This document shows positions 1 through 4,854 of a stretch of 6,543 bases of DNA, piece after piece. The stretch is from Propionibacteriales bacterium (lineage in GTDB: Bacteria > Actinomycetota > Actinomycetes > Propionibacteriales > Propionibacteriaceae). The notes under the pieces are model-generated. The model had not been told where the DNA came from and ran no database searches. It saw nothing but the letters and a program-made list of their open reading frames with translations. Every line of letters begins with the position of its first letter. Position 1 is the stretch's first letter. The position numbers were made by a program, and so were the translations under genes. Location: assembly GCA_017882655.1 (NCBI GenBank), contig JADGPB010000140.1, forward strand, positions 1-6,543, given 5' to 3'.

Positions 1-462
1 CATCGGCCCGAGCGGCAGCGCGGCATCGCGCGCCCACAAGGTGCGCAGCGCGAAGTGGGACGCCGTGCCCGCCCGCGCGAGGTCGAAGTCGAGCTTCTCC
101 GCGGTCGCGTGGTCGACGCTGAGCAGCAGCGAGGATGCGGAGAGCCCGTCGAGCCAATGGGTGACGATCTGCCAGCTGGGTACGAGACGGTCCGGCGGCA
201 CGAAGTGTCCGTGAAGCAGCTTGTCGACGTCGCTGGGGAGCGGGGAGTCCGGCGCGAGAACAGGCGCGCCAGGATCGTGCTTGAGCAGCGGCCGGAACCA
301 GCTCTGCTTGTACGGCTTGAGCACGTGGAAGGGCACGTCGCTGCGCAGCTTGTCCGCCACATCGCCCGCCGGGTGGAAGAGCCCTCGGACATCGGTGATG
401 CTCACCGCCCAGAGCCTTACGCCGCTCGCGGTGCCCGACTCTCCTGCTGGGATCTCGGCCAC
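1..462 (-). CDS. Uncharacterised actinobacterial protein (C-terminus cut by left edge)
   Basis: The minus strand is open for 154 codons from GTG 462 to the window edge, with mostly G/C third positions, so I treat it as real coding sequence. I do not recognise the family. The N-terminal half reads as a compact soluble domain (VRLWAVSITDVRGLF near residues 15-29). Trp and His residues are scattered through it, and an Asp-rich segment (EKLDFDLARAG) lies near residues 122-132. There is no signal peptide and no obvious membrane span. I chose GTG 462 because a -10-like TACGTT (474-469) lies six bases before it and no Shine-Dalgarno is visible, which fits a leaderless transcript. An in-frame ATG at 501 is the alternative; a purine-rich AAGGA lies about 12 bases before it. 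The gene is divergent from the small peptide gene that begins at 543. Function is unknown. Confidence 0.8.
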   Translation of the reverse strand, partial: MAEIPAGESGTASGVRLWAVSITDVRGLFHPAGDVADKLRSDVPFHVLKPYKQSWFRPLLKHDPGAPVLAPDSPLPSDVDKLLHGHFVPPDRLVPSWQIVTHWLDGLSASSLLLSVDHATAEKLDFDLARAGTASHFALRTLWARDAALPLGPM

Positions 463-468
463 AGCCCT

Positions 469-474
469 AACGTA
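469..474 (-). promoter_or_regulatory. Putative -10 element for the leftmost minus-strand gene
   Basis: The minus strand reads TACGTT, a TANNNT match, six bases before GTG 462. No Shine-Dalgarno precedes that codon, so the transcript would start at or next to the start codon. I see no convincing -35. Confidence 0.4.
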
Positions 475-529
475 ACCCCGGTGAGCTCGATCGGCAGGCA
501 TTCGCGGTCACAGTCCTTCGTCCGGCTCG

Positions 530-535
530 TAGGGT
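530..535 (+). promoter_or_regulatory. Putative -10 element of a leaderless transcript for the 28-aa peptide
   Basis: TAGGGT matches TANNNT and is followed by exactly seven bases and then GTG 543. This is the spacing expected when transcription starts on the first base of the start codon. No good -35 is apparent. Confidence 0.45.
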
Positions 536-542
536 TGGGGAT

Positions 543-629
543 GTGACGCCTCGGACCCGCCGGATCATCGTGACAGCGGTGCTTGTCGGACTGGTCGTGG
601 TGGTCCTGCTGACGGCATTGTTCCGCTGA
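543..629 (+). CDS. Small single-span membrane peptide, 28 aa
   Basis: A short frame starts with GTG 543 and ends with TGA at 627-629. The product begins MTPRTRRII (GTG read as Met), a basic N-terminus, and continues with an uninterrupted Val/Leu/Ala stretch to residue 27 and a final Arg. This is the composition of a single transmembrane helix with the positive N-terminus inside. Third codon positions are largely G or C, as in the neighbouring genes. The -10-like hexamer at 530-535 sits seven bases before GTG, which supports the start and a leaderless transcript. It lies just upstream of the secreted-protein gene, with 18 bases between them. It may act as a small membrane regulator, or the frame may be a chance hydrophobic one; no family is recognised. 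Confidence 0.5.
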   Translation: MTPRTRRIIVTAVLVGLVVVVLLTALFR

Positions 630-634
630 CGGTT

Positions 635-640
635 TAGGCT
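635..640 (+). promoter_or_regulatory. Putative -10 element for the secreted stalk protein
   Basis: TAGGCT matches TANNNT and is followed by seven bases and ATG 648. The seven bases (GCCCCAC) contain no Shine-Dalgarno, so a leaderless mRNA is the simplest reading. A -35 is not clear; CTGACG at 609-614 would need a 20-base spacer. Confidence 0.5.
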
Positions 641-647
641 GCCCCAC

Positions 648-1640
648 ATGTCCGGCCTCCTTCGCGCGTCAGGTGTCGTGGCAGCGCTGCTCCTTCTGTC
701 GGTGTTCGCTGCCCCTCGAGCGGTGGCCGACACCGTGGCGTTTACCTGGGCGGACGCCCGCATCACGTCACCCGTGGGGCTCGCGACCGACACCGATCAC
801 TCCCTGTACTGGACGGCCAACTCGACTGCGGACAAGAGCAAGACCACCGTGTACGCGGTGAACGGCGAGGGGCGTGTCGGCGCCACGCTGACCTACCCCC
901 AGTCGACGACCGGAGTCATCGCGGTCGGCTACGACTCGAGGAACCTGTACGCGCTCGACAAGAGCCCGAAGGCCAACACGCTGCGCCTTTCCTACATGAC
1001 GCTCTCCGGCCTCGTGGTGAACGGCTCACTGCCGTTCCACTTCTACGAGCTCGTGGTGCCCGAGGCCGGACAGACGATCGTGGCGCTGATCGTCGAGCCG
1101 AACAGCCAGTTCTACGTGGTGGCCCAGTCAGGCCACATCTACAAGGCGCCCGCGAAGGCGTCGATCTCGGGCACCAACAAGCTCACCAAGGTCTCCGACG
1201 GTACGGCCGGCGTGACGGGTGCCTACTACGACGCGACCCAGAAGGCGGTCGTGCTGCGGACAGCGTCGAACATCGTCGTGACCGATCCCGCCAGCTTCGC
1301 CACGACCAGTACGATCCCGGCCCCGGCCCAGACTGGTGCTCGCGGGATCGCCAGGGCGCTCGACGGGGAGTCGTACCTGCTCATCGGTCAGGGGAACGGG
1401 AACGGCGTCATGTCCGTCGGCGGGTCGTCGAGCACACCGTCCGCGACTCCGTCCGTCACTCCGTCCGTCACCAGCACTCCCAGCGCGACGCCGAGCCCGA
1501 CGGAGATCGTGACGAGCACGCCCGCCGCAGCCGGATCCTTCAGCGGGTCCCAGCTGTTCGGACCTGCCACGCCGATGGCTATCGGGGTCGCCTTTGTGCT
1601 CGCGCTCCTCGCCGGCGTCGTGGCGTTCGGTCGGCGCTAG
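648..1640 (+). CDS. Secreted, C-terminally membrane-anchored protein with Ser/Thr/Pro stalk
   Basis: This 330-residue protein opens with a Sec signal peptide. It has R6, a hydrophobic core at about residues 9-22, and a probable cleavage after AVA at residue 27. Residues 28 to about 255 form an extracytoplasmic domain rich in short beta-strand-like segments such as HSLYWTAN, NLYALD and SYLLIG, suggestive of a beta-propeller, though I cannot assign a family. Residues 260-292 are a low-complexity Ser/Thr/Pro stalk. A hydrophobic span at about 310-327 is followed by GRR at the C-terminus. This resembles a sortase substrate's tail, but I see no LPXTG-like motif, so it is probably held by the helix itself. 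The start lacks a Shine-Dalgarno and looks leaderless. Its stop overlaps the stop of the convergent acVLRF1 gene. Ligand and role are unknown. Confidence 0.9.
   Translation: MSGLLRASGVVAALLLLSVFAAPRAVADTVAFTWADARITSPVGLATDTDHSLYWTANSTADKSKTTVYAVNGEGRVGATLTYPQSTTGVIAVGYDSRNLYALDKSPKANTLRLSYMTLSGLVVNGSLPFHFYELVVPEAGQTIVALIVEPNSQFYVVAQSGHIYKAPAKASISGTNKLTKVSDGTAGVTGAYYDATQKAVVLRTASNIVVTDPASFATTSTIPAPAQTGARGIARALDGESYLLIGQGNGNGVMSVGGSSSTPSATPSVTPSVTSTPSATPSPTEIVTSTPAAAGSFSGSQLFGPATPMAIGVAFVLALLAGVVAFGRR
1446..1469 (+). repeat. Perfect 12-bp tandem duplication in the stalk
   Basis: The unit ACTCCGTCCGTC occurs twice head to tail and encodes TPSV twice. It lies in the Ser/Thr/Pro stalk and keeps the frame, so changes in copy number would lengthen or shorten the stalk by four residues without breaking the gene. 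Confidence 0.85.
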
Positions 1641-2275
1641 TCCGGCTCGTCTATGGCGATGCTCACGGAGAGCAGCCGTCCGGCGAGATCGGTCAGCGCC
1701 TCGCGTGACGTGTCCCGAAGCTCCAGGTGGGGGAGGGGAACGGCCGTAGCCAGCGCCGCGGTACGACGGCAGCGCGGGTCCGCCAGTACCGCCTTCAGCG
1801 CGGCCGGGTTCCCGGCGGCGACGAGACCGTCCAGCCTCGTGGCCATCGGCTCGATGATGTCGGCGACGTCGCCGGCCGCCTTCTCGTATGCCGCCTTGGC
1901 CTGGTTCTCGCGCCGTCTGGCGAAACGCTGCTGCGACCAGCCGCCCGCGGCTGTCCGCGACTGGACGTAGTGCCCCCGCCGTTTGGACGCCGTGACGGCC
2001 GTACCGTCCCAGAGACCGACCGCGTGACCGTCCGCACGTACGGCGAGCAGGCCGAGCCGCCGGGGTGAGTGTGCGGCCGCCACGAGGTCAGCCAGCGGGT
2101 CGTCGCCGAGCACCACACCGGGCCAGAGCAGTCGCAGTCGAGCCGTGGCACCGTCCGTACCCGCGACCACCACGCCGTCGTCCGAGGCCGTCACGGGACC
2201 GTGCCCGTGCCGTACCCAGTACGTGTCGAGCCACCGTTCGATGCGACCCGCAGGGACGGACACAGTGCGGCTCAT
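1637..2275 (-). CDS. acVLRF1 family peptidyl-tRNA hydrolase
   Basis: This 212-residue protein matches the actinobacterial VLRF1 release-factor-like family, related to eukaryotic Vms1/ANKZF1 and archaeal/eukaryal eRF1. The family is thought to cleave peptidyl-tRNA on large ribosomal subunits left by stalled translation. The diagnostic segment is at residues 111-124, GGWSQQRFARRREN. It contains the GG...Q loop (Q115/Q116), which corresponds to the catalytic Gln loop of Vms1, followed by the basic Arg patch expected to contact rRNA or tRNA. A long helix (125-150) follows, and the C-terminal alpha/beta half ends in IAIDEPD. No membrane segment is present, so it is cytoplasmic. ATG 2275 has at best a weak AGGG upstream. 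The gene is divergent from the iron repressor and convergent with the secreted protein. The family call is firm; the biochemical role is inferred from the family. Confidence 0.88.
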   Translation of the reverse strand: MSRTVSVPAGRIERWLDTYWVRHGHGPVTASDDGVVVAGTDGATARLRLLWPGVVLGDDPLADLVAAAHSPRRLGLLAVRADGHAVGLWDGTAVTASKRRGHYVQSRTAAGGWSQQRFARRRENQAKAAYEKAAGDVADIIEPMATRLDGLVAAGNPAALKAVLADPRCRRTAALATAVPLPHLELRDTSREALTDLAGRLLSVSIAIDEPD

Positions 2276-2305
2276 GGGGATTACCCTGGCCCCTTGGGGG
2301 GTTCA

Positions 2306-2324
2306 GGACAACTGGACAGCTGTC
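2306..2324. promoter_or_regulatory. Direct repeat plus 10-bp palindrome between divergent genes (possible operator)
   Basis: GGACAACT (2306-2313) is followed directly by GGACAGCT (2314-2321), two 8-base units differing at one position. The second unit forms the left half of a perfect palindrome, GACAGCTGTC (2315-2324). The site lies between the acVLRF1 and repressor start codons, so a bound factor could affect both. It does not resemble the DtxR/IdeR box (TTAGGTTAGS followed by CTAACCTAA). Confidence 0.35.
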
Positions 2325-2346
2325 GAACGCACGGCAGGTCCCCCGT

Positions 2347-2364
2347 TAGGCTTCCCGCAGGAGG
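2347..2364 (+). promoter_or_regulatory. Putative -10 (TAGGCT) and strong Shine-Dalgarno of the iron repressor
   Basis: TAGGCT at 2347-2352 matches TANNNT. AGGAGG at 2359-2364 lies eight bases before ATG 2373 and is the best ribosome binding site in the window. If this -10 is used, the mRNA would begin close to the AGGAGG with a leader of only about 13-15 bases. The SD decides the start, because the frame stays open 76 codons upstream of ATG 2373, back to 2145. Confidence 0.55.
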
Positions 2365-2372
2365 CAACCGAG

Positions 2373-3050
2373 ATGAGCCAGCTGATCGACACGACGGAGA
2401 TGTATCTCCGCACGATCTACGAGCTGCTCGAGGAGGGCATCGCCCCTCGTCGAGCCCGCATCGTCGAGCGGCTGCACCAGACCGGTCCGACGGTGTCGCA
2501 GACCGTCGCCCGGATGGAGCGGGACGGTCTCCTGGCGATCGATGACGAGCGGCTCATCCAGCTCAGCCCCGAGGGCCACGCGCAGGCCGTCGAGGTGATG
2601 CGCAAGCACCGTCTCGTGGAGCGGCTGCTCCTCGACGTCATCGGCCTCGACATCGCGCTCGTCCACGACGAAGCCTGTCGCTGGGAACACGTCGTGTCGC
2701 CGACGGTCGAGGAACGGCTCGTGGCCCTGTTGCACGACCCTCGAACCTCGCCGTACGGCAATCCGATCCCCGAGGCGACGGACAACGGCGCGGCTGCGCT
2801 GCAGGCGTTCCGCGAGGGGAACCGTCCGTTGACGGAGATCGCCACCGCCGAGCCGATCACCGCGACGATCCAGCGGATCGGTGAGCACCTGCAGCAGGAA
2901 CCGGAGCTCGCAGCGATCCTCGCGATCGGGGTCATCCCTGGCGCCGAGGTGACAGTGTCGGCCACCCCGCGCGGCGTGGAGATCTCGACCGGCTCGGGCC
3001 AGGCGGTGCTGCCCGACCACGTGGCCGAGCACCTCTTCGTCAGCGTGTGA
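2373..3050 (+). CDS. ideR: DtxR/IdeR-type iron-dependent transcriptional repressor
   Basis: This 225-residue protein has the full three-domain DtxR layout. The winged helix-turn-helix spans about residues 1-73, with the recognition-helix segment TVSQTVARMERDG at 40-52. The dimerisation and metal domain spans about 74-140, and a C-terminal SH3-like domain starts near 148. From my knowledge of Corynebacterium DtxR, the metal ligands are conserved at the same numbers: M10, C102, E105 and H106 for the primary site, and H79, E83 and H98 for the ancillary site. E171 and Q174 correspond to the SH3-domain ligands E170 and Q173. Cys at 102 and three domains favour Fe(II) sensing over a manganese MntR-type regulator. 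Family members bind DNA when iron-loaded and repress siderophore and iron-uptake genes while supporting iron storage. ATG 2373 is set by AGGAGG eight bases upstream. The methyltransferase gene follows after 42 bases in the same frame. Confidence 0.95.
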   Translation: MSQLIDTTEMYLRTIYELLEEGIAPRRARIVERLHQTGPTVSQTVARMERDGLLAIDDERLIQLSPEGHAQAVEVMRKHRLVERLLLDVIGLDIALVHDEACRWEHVVSPTVEERLVALLHDPRTSPYGNPIPEATDNGAAALQAFREGNRPLTEIATAEPITATIQRIGEHLQQEPELAAILAIGVIPGAEVTVSATPRGVEISTGSGQAVLPDHVAEHLFVSV

Positions 3051-3092
3051 TGTGAGCTCCTCGCTTCGTTCGCCGCCTGGGCAAGATCCTCG

Positions 3093-3911
3093 ATGAGATC
3101 GACGCGGCGACCCACCTGGGGCGAGGATGACTACGTGGCGCGGCGATTCGGGGTCGACTGGGACTCGTACCTGCAGGGGTTCCACACGGAACGTCCAGGC
3201 AGCACCGAGCAGGTGCTGAGCCGGGCGATGAACGGCCACCACACCCCGTACCGGTGGCTGGCCCGTGCGGTCTCAGCCAGGGCCACGACCGTGCTCGACC
3301 TCGCATGCGGAGCTGGGGCGATGACGCGGGAGCTGGAGCTGCCAGGCCGGCTCGTCGTCGGGATCGACATCTCGGCCGCCGAGCTGGAGCTGGCCCAGCG
3401 ACGGAACGAGGGGCCTTGGGTGCGGGGCGATGCCTTGCGCCTTCCGTTCGCGGACGAGAGCCTCGATGCGGTCGTCTCCAGCATGGGCATGGTCGTCATC
3501 CATCCCACGTCGCGGCTGCTGGCCGAGGCGGCCCGCGTGCTGCGTCCGGGCGGGATGCTGGCGTTCATCGCCCCGACGGTGAGGCCGGTGTCACCTGGCG
3601 ACGTACGGATAGGGGCCAACCTCGCGTCTCGCCTCCGGACGCTGCCGAGGTTTCCCGGTCCCCTCGAGTTCACAGACTTCGCGGCGACGCTGCGCAACCA
3701 CGGGATGCGGAAGTACGAGGACGGGCGCGAGCGCTACCACGTGACGATCCACTCGAGGACGGACGCCGAGACGATGGTCTCAGCCCTGTACCTGCCGACG
3801 ACGAGCCAATCCCGCCTGGATGCGGCGATCGCGTACCTCGAGCACGAGGTACGGAAGAACGGCAAGGTCGAACTGGCGGTCCCCATGCGGCGGATCGTCG
3901 CGCTCAAGTGA
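3093..3911 (+). CDS. Class I SAM-dependent methyltransferase
   Basis: This protein of up to 272 residues has a Rossmann-type methyltransferase fold. Motif I VLDLACGAG at 67-75 is the SAM-binding Gly loop. Strand 2 ends at D92 in GIDIS, where an acidic residue usually contacts the ribose. RGDALRLPF at 111-119 carries the adenine-contacting D113. RVLRPGGMLAF at 148-158 is the usual segment after helix D. This resembles the Methyltransf_11 group. The substrate cannot be read from sequence; small molecule, lipid or quinone are all possible. The start is uncertain. ATG 3093 has only a weak upstream purine stretch, whereas in-frame GTG 3135 has GAGGA (3123-3127) seven bases before it and would give 258 residues; either keeps all motifs. 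It lies 42 bases after the iron repressor and is probably co-transcribed, so iron-linked expression is possible but unproven. Confidence 0.87.
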   Translation: MRSTRRPTWGEDDYVARRFGVDWDSYLQGFHTERPGSTEQVLSRAMNGHHTPYRWLARAVSARATTVLDLACGAGAMTRELELPGRLVVGIDISAAELELAQRRNEGPWVRGDALRLPFADESLDAVVSSMGMVVIHPTSRLLAEAARVLRPGGMLAFIAPTVRPVSPGDVRIGANLASRLRTLPRFPGPLEFTDFAATLRNHGMRKYEDGRERYHVTIHSRTDAETMVSALYLPTTSQSRLDAAIAYLEHEVRKNGKVELAVPMRRIVALK

Positions 3912-3937
3912 GGCGAACGCCCGCTGCAGTCGTCAGG

Positions 3938-3950
3938 GCCACCACGTGGC
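3938..3950. terminator. Small hairpin in the convergent methyltransferase/thioredoxin gap
   Basis: GCCAC, a three-base loop and GTGGC form a 5-bp stem in the 45-base gap between two convergent stops. There is no T-tract on either strand, so it is at best a weak bidirectional terminator. Confidence 0.25.
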
Positions 3951-3956
3951 GGCACG

Positions 3957-4322
3957 TCAGACGGATGATTCGGCGGCAGCCTCGGCCTTGAGCTTCTCGA
4001 TGTCGACCTTCTCGACCTCGGAGATCAGCCCCTCGAGCTGGGGAGCATTGAGCGCCCCGGCCTCGCGGTAAAGCAGCATCCCGCCCTTGACGACCATGAG
4101 CGTCGGGATGCTCGTGATCTCGAGCGCGGCCGCGATGTCCTGGTTGTTCTCGGTATCGAGCTTGGCGAACGTGAGGTCAGGGAACTTCTCGCTTGCGGCA
4201 TCGAAGATCGGGCCGAAGCGTTTGCAGGGACCGCACCACTCCGCCCAGAAATCGATGAGGATGACGTCGGACTTCTCGATCGTCTCAGAGAAGTTCGCGC
4301 TGGTGAGTTCGACAGTAGCCAT
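3957..4322 (-). CDS. trxA: Thioredoxin
   Basis: This 121-residue protein has one thioredoxin domain. The active site WCGPC is at residues 29-33 and is preceded by the usual FWAEW. The cis-proline is P73 in SIPT, and the GG pair at 80-81 sits in the expected beta-turn. It should act as a cytoplasmic protein-disulfide reductase, reduced by thioredoxin reductase, which is not encoded in this window. There is no signal peptide, so it is not a secreted thioredoxin-like protein. The domain ends near residue 104; a short Ala/Glu/Lys-rich helical tail (105-119) makes it somewhat longer than the roughly 105-110 residues typical of TrxA. ATG 4322 is supported by GGAGG about ten bases upstream. tRNA-Arg lies 73 bases upstream on the same strand, and read-through from it is possible. 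Confidence 0.93.
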   Translation of the reverse strand: MATVELTSANFSETIEKSDVILIDFWAEWCGPCKRFGPIFDAASEKFPDLTFAKLDTENNQDIAAALEITSIPTLMVVKGGMLLYREAGALNAPQLEGLISEVEKVDIEKLKAEAAAESSV

Positions 4323-4395
4323 GTGTGTTGAGCACCTCCGCCTGCCCCAACCACACGGCTGAGGCGTTCATTCCGGCGGGTCGGCGACTCGGGAG

Positions 4396-4468
4396 CGGCC
4401 CTGGGAGGATTCGAACCTCCGACACATGGTTTAGGAAACCACTGCTCTATCCCCTGAGCTACAAGGCC
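4396..4468 (-). tRNA. tRNA-Arg (anticodon CCU)
   Basis: The minus strand from 4468 folds into a complete 73-base cloverleaf. The acceptor GGCCTTG pairs with CAGGGCC (one G-U), followed by U8 and A9. The D stem is GCTC/GAGC, the anticodon stem GTGGT/ACCAT (one G-U), and the T stem GGAGG/CCTCC with loop TTCGAAT. The anticodon loop TTCCTAA places CCT at positions 34-36 (window 4435-4433), which reads AGG (Arg). The variable region is five bases and the discriminator is G73. No CCA is encoded after it, so CCA would have to be added enzymatically. AGG is a rare codon in GC-rich actinobacteria. Confidence 0.97.
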
Positions 4469-4587
4469 CTGACGGCTCGGCCATTCTGCCAGGTTCGGCA
4501 CGAGTCCGTCGATGCGACCCGAGGCACTGCCCGCGAAGATGCCCGGCGCTCGCCTGGGCGAACCTGCCGCCTCGTGCCCGGGGATGC

Positions 4588-4593
4588 ATGATA
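4588..4593 (-). promoter_or_regulatory. Possible -10 element upstream of tRNA-Arg
   Basis: The minus strand reads TATCAT, a good TANNNT match, about 120 bases before the tRNA. The -35 position (CGCGAC at a 17-base spacer) is poor. A nearer alternative is CAGAAT at 4488-4483. Neither is firmly supported. Confidence 0.25.
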
Positions 4594-4632
4594 CCAGCGA
4601 GGTCCCCAGAGTCGCGATTTCGGCCTAATCAT

Positions 4633-4682
4633 GTGAGTCTTCTCACCCGGCCTTGTGGCCGGAGCCCCACTGACCTACAGTG
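4633..4682. repeat. Three consecutive perfect dyads over the sRNA promoter
   Basis: Three perfect inverted repeats lie one after another: GTGAG/CTCAC (4633-4646, loop TCTT), CCGGCC/GGCCGG (4647-4662, loop TTGT) and CACTG/CAGTG (4668-4682, loop ACCTA). The second covers the proposed -35 and the third covers the proposed -10, so they could be operators. They could instead be structure in RNA transcribed through the region. Confidence 0.5.
4653..4681 (+). promoter_or_regulatory. Sigma70-like promoter of the putative structured RNA
   Basis: The -35 TTGTGG (4653-4658) and -10 TACAGT (4676-4681) are separated by exactly 17 bases. Transcription would start near 4688-4689, the first bases of the long stem that follows. 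This is the best -35/-10 pair I found in the window. Confidence 0.55.
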
Positions 4683-4687
4683 TTCCC

Positions 4688-4814
4688 AGAGAGCGGCGCC
4701 GAGGATGATGTCTCCTGGGGGTGGGTAGACGGCTTTCAGCCCTTCACTTGGCGCCGCTCTCATCTAATACTTGCCCGATCATTCGGGGCCTGGTCCTTCT
4801 GGATCGGGCCTTTC
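4688..4814 (+). ncRNA. Putative structured small RNA with its own promoter and terminator
   Basis: From the predicted +1, GAGAGCGGCGCCGAG (4689-4703) pairs with positions 4747-4761. The result is a 15-bp stem, 12 bp of it perfect Watson-Crick at the base, then one G-U at 4701/4749 and two more pairs. The stem closes a 43-base loop that holds two small hairpins: AGGA/TCCT (4702-4705 with 4713-4716, an alternative to the top of the long stem) and GGCT/AGCC (4731-4741). An intrinsic terminator follows at 4787-4814. The G-U pair here and the two in the terminator become A-C mismatches on the other strand, so the RNA should come from the plus strand. The minus strand carries a 44-codon frame across the stem with poor third-position GC, which I consider spurious. 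It is not recognisably SRP RNA, tmRNA, RNase P RNA, 6C RNA or a riboswitch known to me. Expression and function are inference. Confidence 0.5.
4787..4814 (+). terminator. Intrinsic terminator of the putative sRNA
   Basis: GGCCTGGTCC (4787-4796) pairs along all ten positions with GGATCGGGCC (4801-4810) around a TTCT loop, using two G-U pairs, and TTTCGT follows directly. The G-U pairs make it a plus-strand terminator. An alternative outer stem, GCCCGATC (4773-4780) with GATCGGGC (4802-4809), competes with it, so two mutually exclusive folds exist. Confidence 0.65.
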
Positions 4815-4842
4815 GTGCGTCCGGGGTCCAGTCGCGCCCGTC

Positions 4843-4848
4843 TACGAT
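4843..4848 (+). promoter_or_regulatory. Putative -10 element of the 116-aa orphan gene
   Basis: TACGAT matches TANNNT and lies six bases before ATG 4855. The bases between (GCCTTC) are not a Shine-Dalgarno. A leaderless transcript starting at or next to the ATG is the simplest reading. Confidence 0.45.
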
Positions 4849-4854
4849 GCCTTC

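Noticed and set aside
466..480. IdeR/DtxR box-like sequence (minus strand TTACGTTAGG) at the leftmost promoter
   Set aside because: Only one half matches the iron-box consensus and the other half does not continue it. The TACGTT is adequately explained as a -10 element.
2346..2357. Iron-box half-site TTAGGCTTCCC before the repressor gene
   Set aside because: The dyad partner is missing. TAGGCT is more simply a -10 hexamer, as also seen at 635-640.
3056..3129. Plus-strand peptide frame reading FVRRLGKILDEIDAATHLG between repressor and methyltransferase
   Set aside because: Protein-like in appearance, but only 24 codons between stops with no ATG, GTG or TTG start; it could be a remnant of a lost gene but there is no support.
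2346..3242. Long minus-strand frame of 298 codons over the repressor
   Set aside because: It is the antisense shadow of the DtxR-type gene, whose identity is certain from its metal ligands.
4689..4761. SRP RNA, tmRNA, 6C RNA or a metabolite riboswitch
   Set aside because: No GGNA-capped SRP domain, no tRNA-like ends, no pair of C-rich loops and no riboswitch core motif known to me is visible.
4626..4769. Minus-strand 44-codon frame starting MRAAPSEGLKAVY across the 15-bp stem
   Set aside because: Third positions are only about 60% G/C, far below real genes here, no SD or -10 precedes it, and the strong inverted repeat explains the sequence better.
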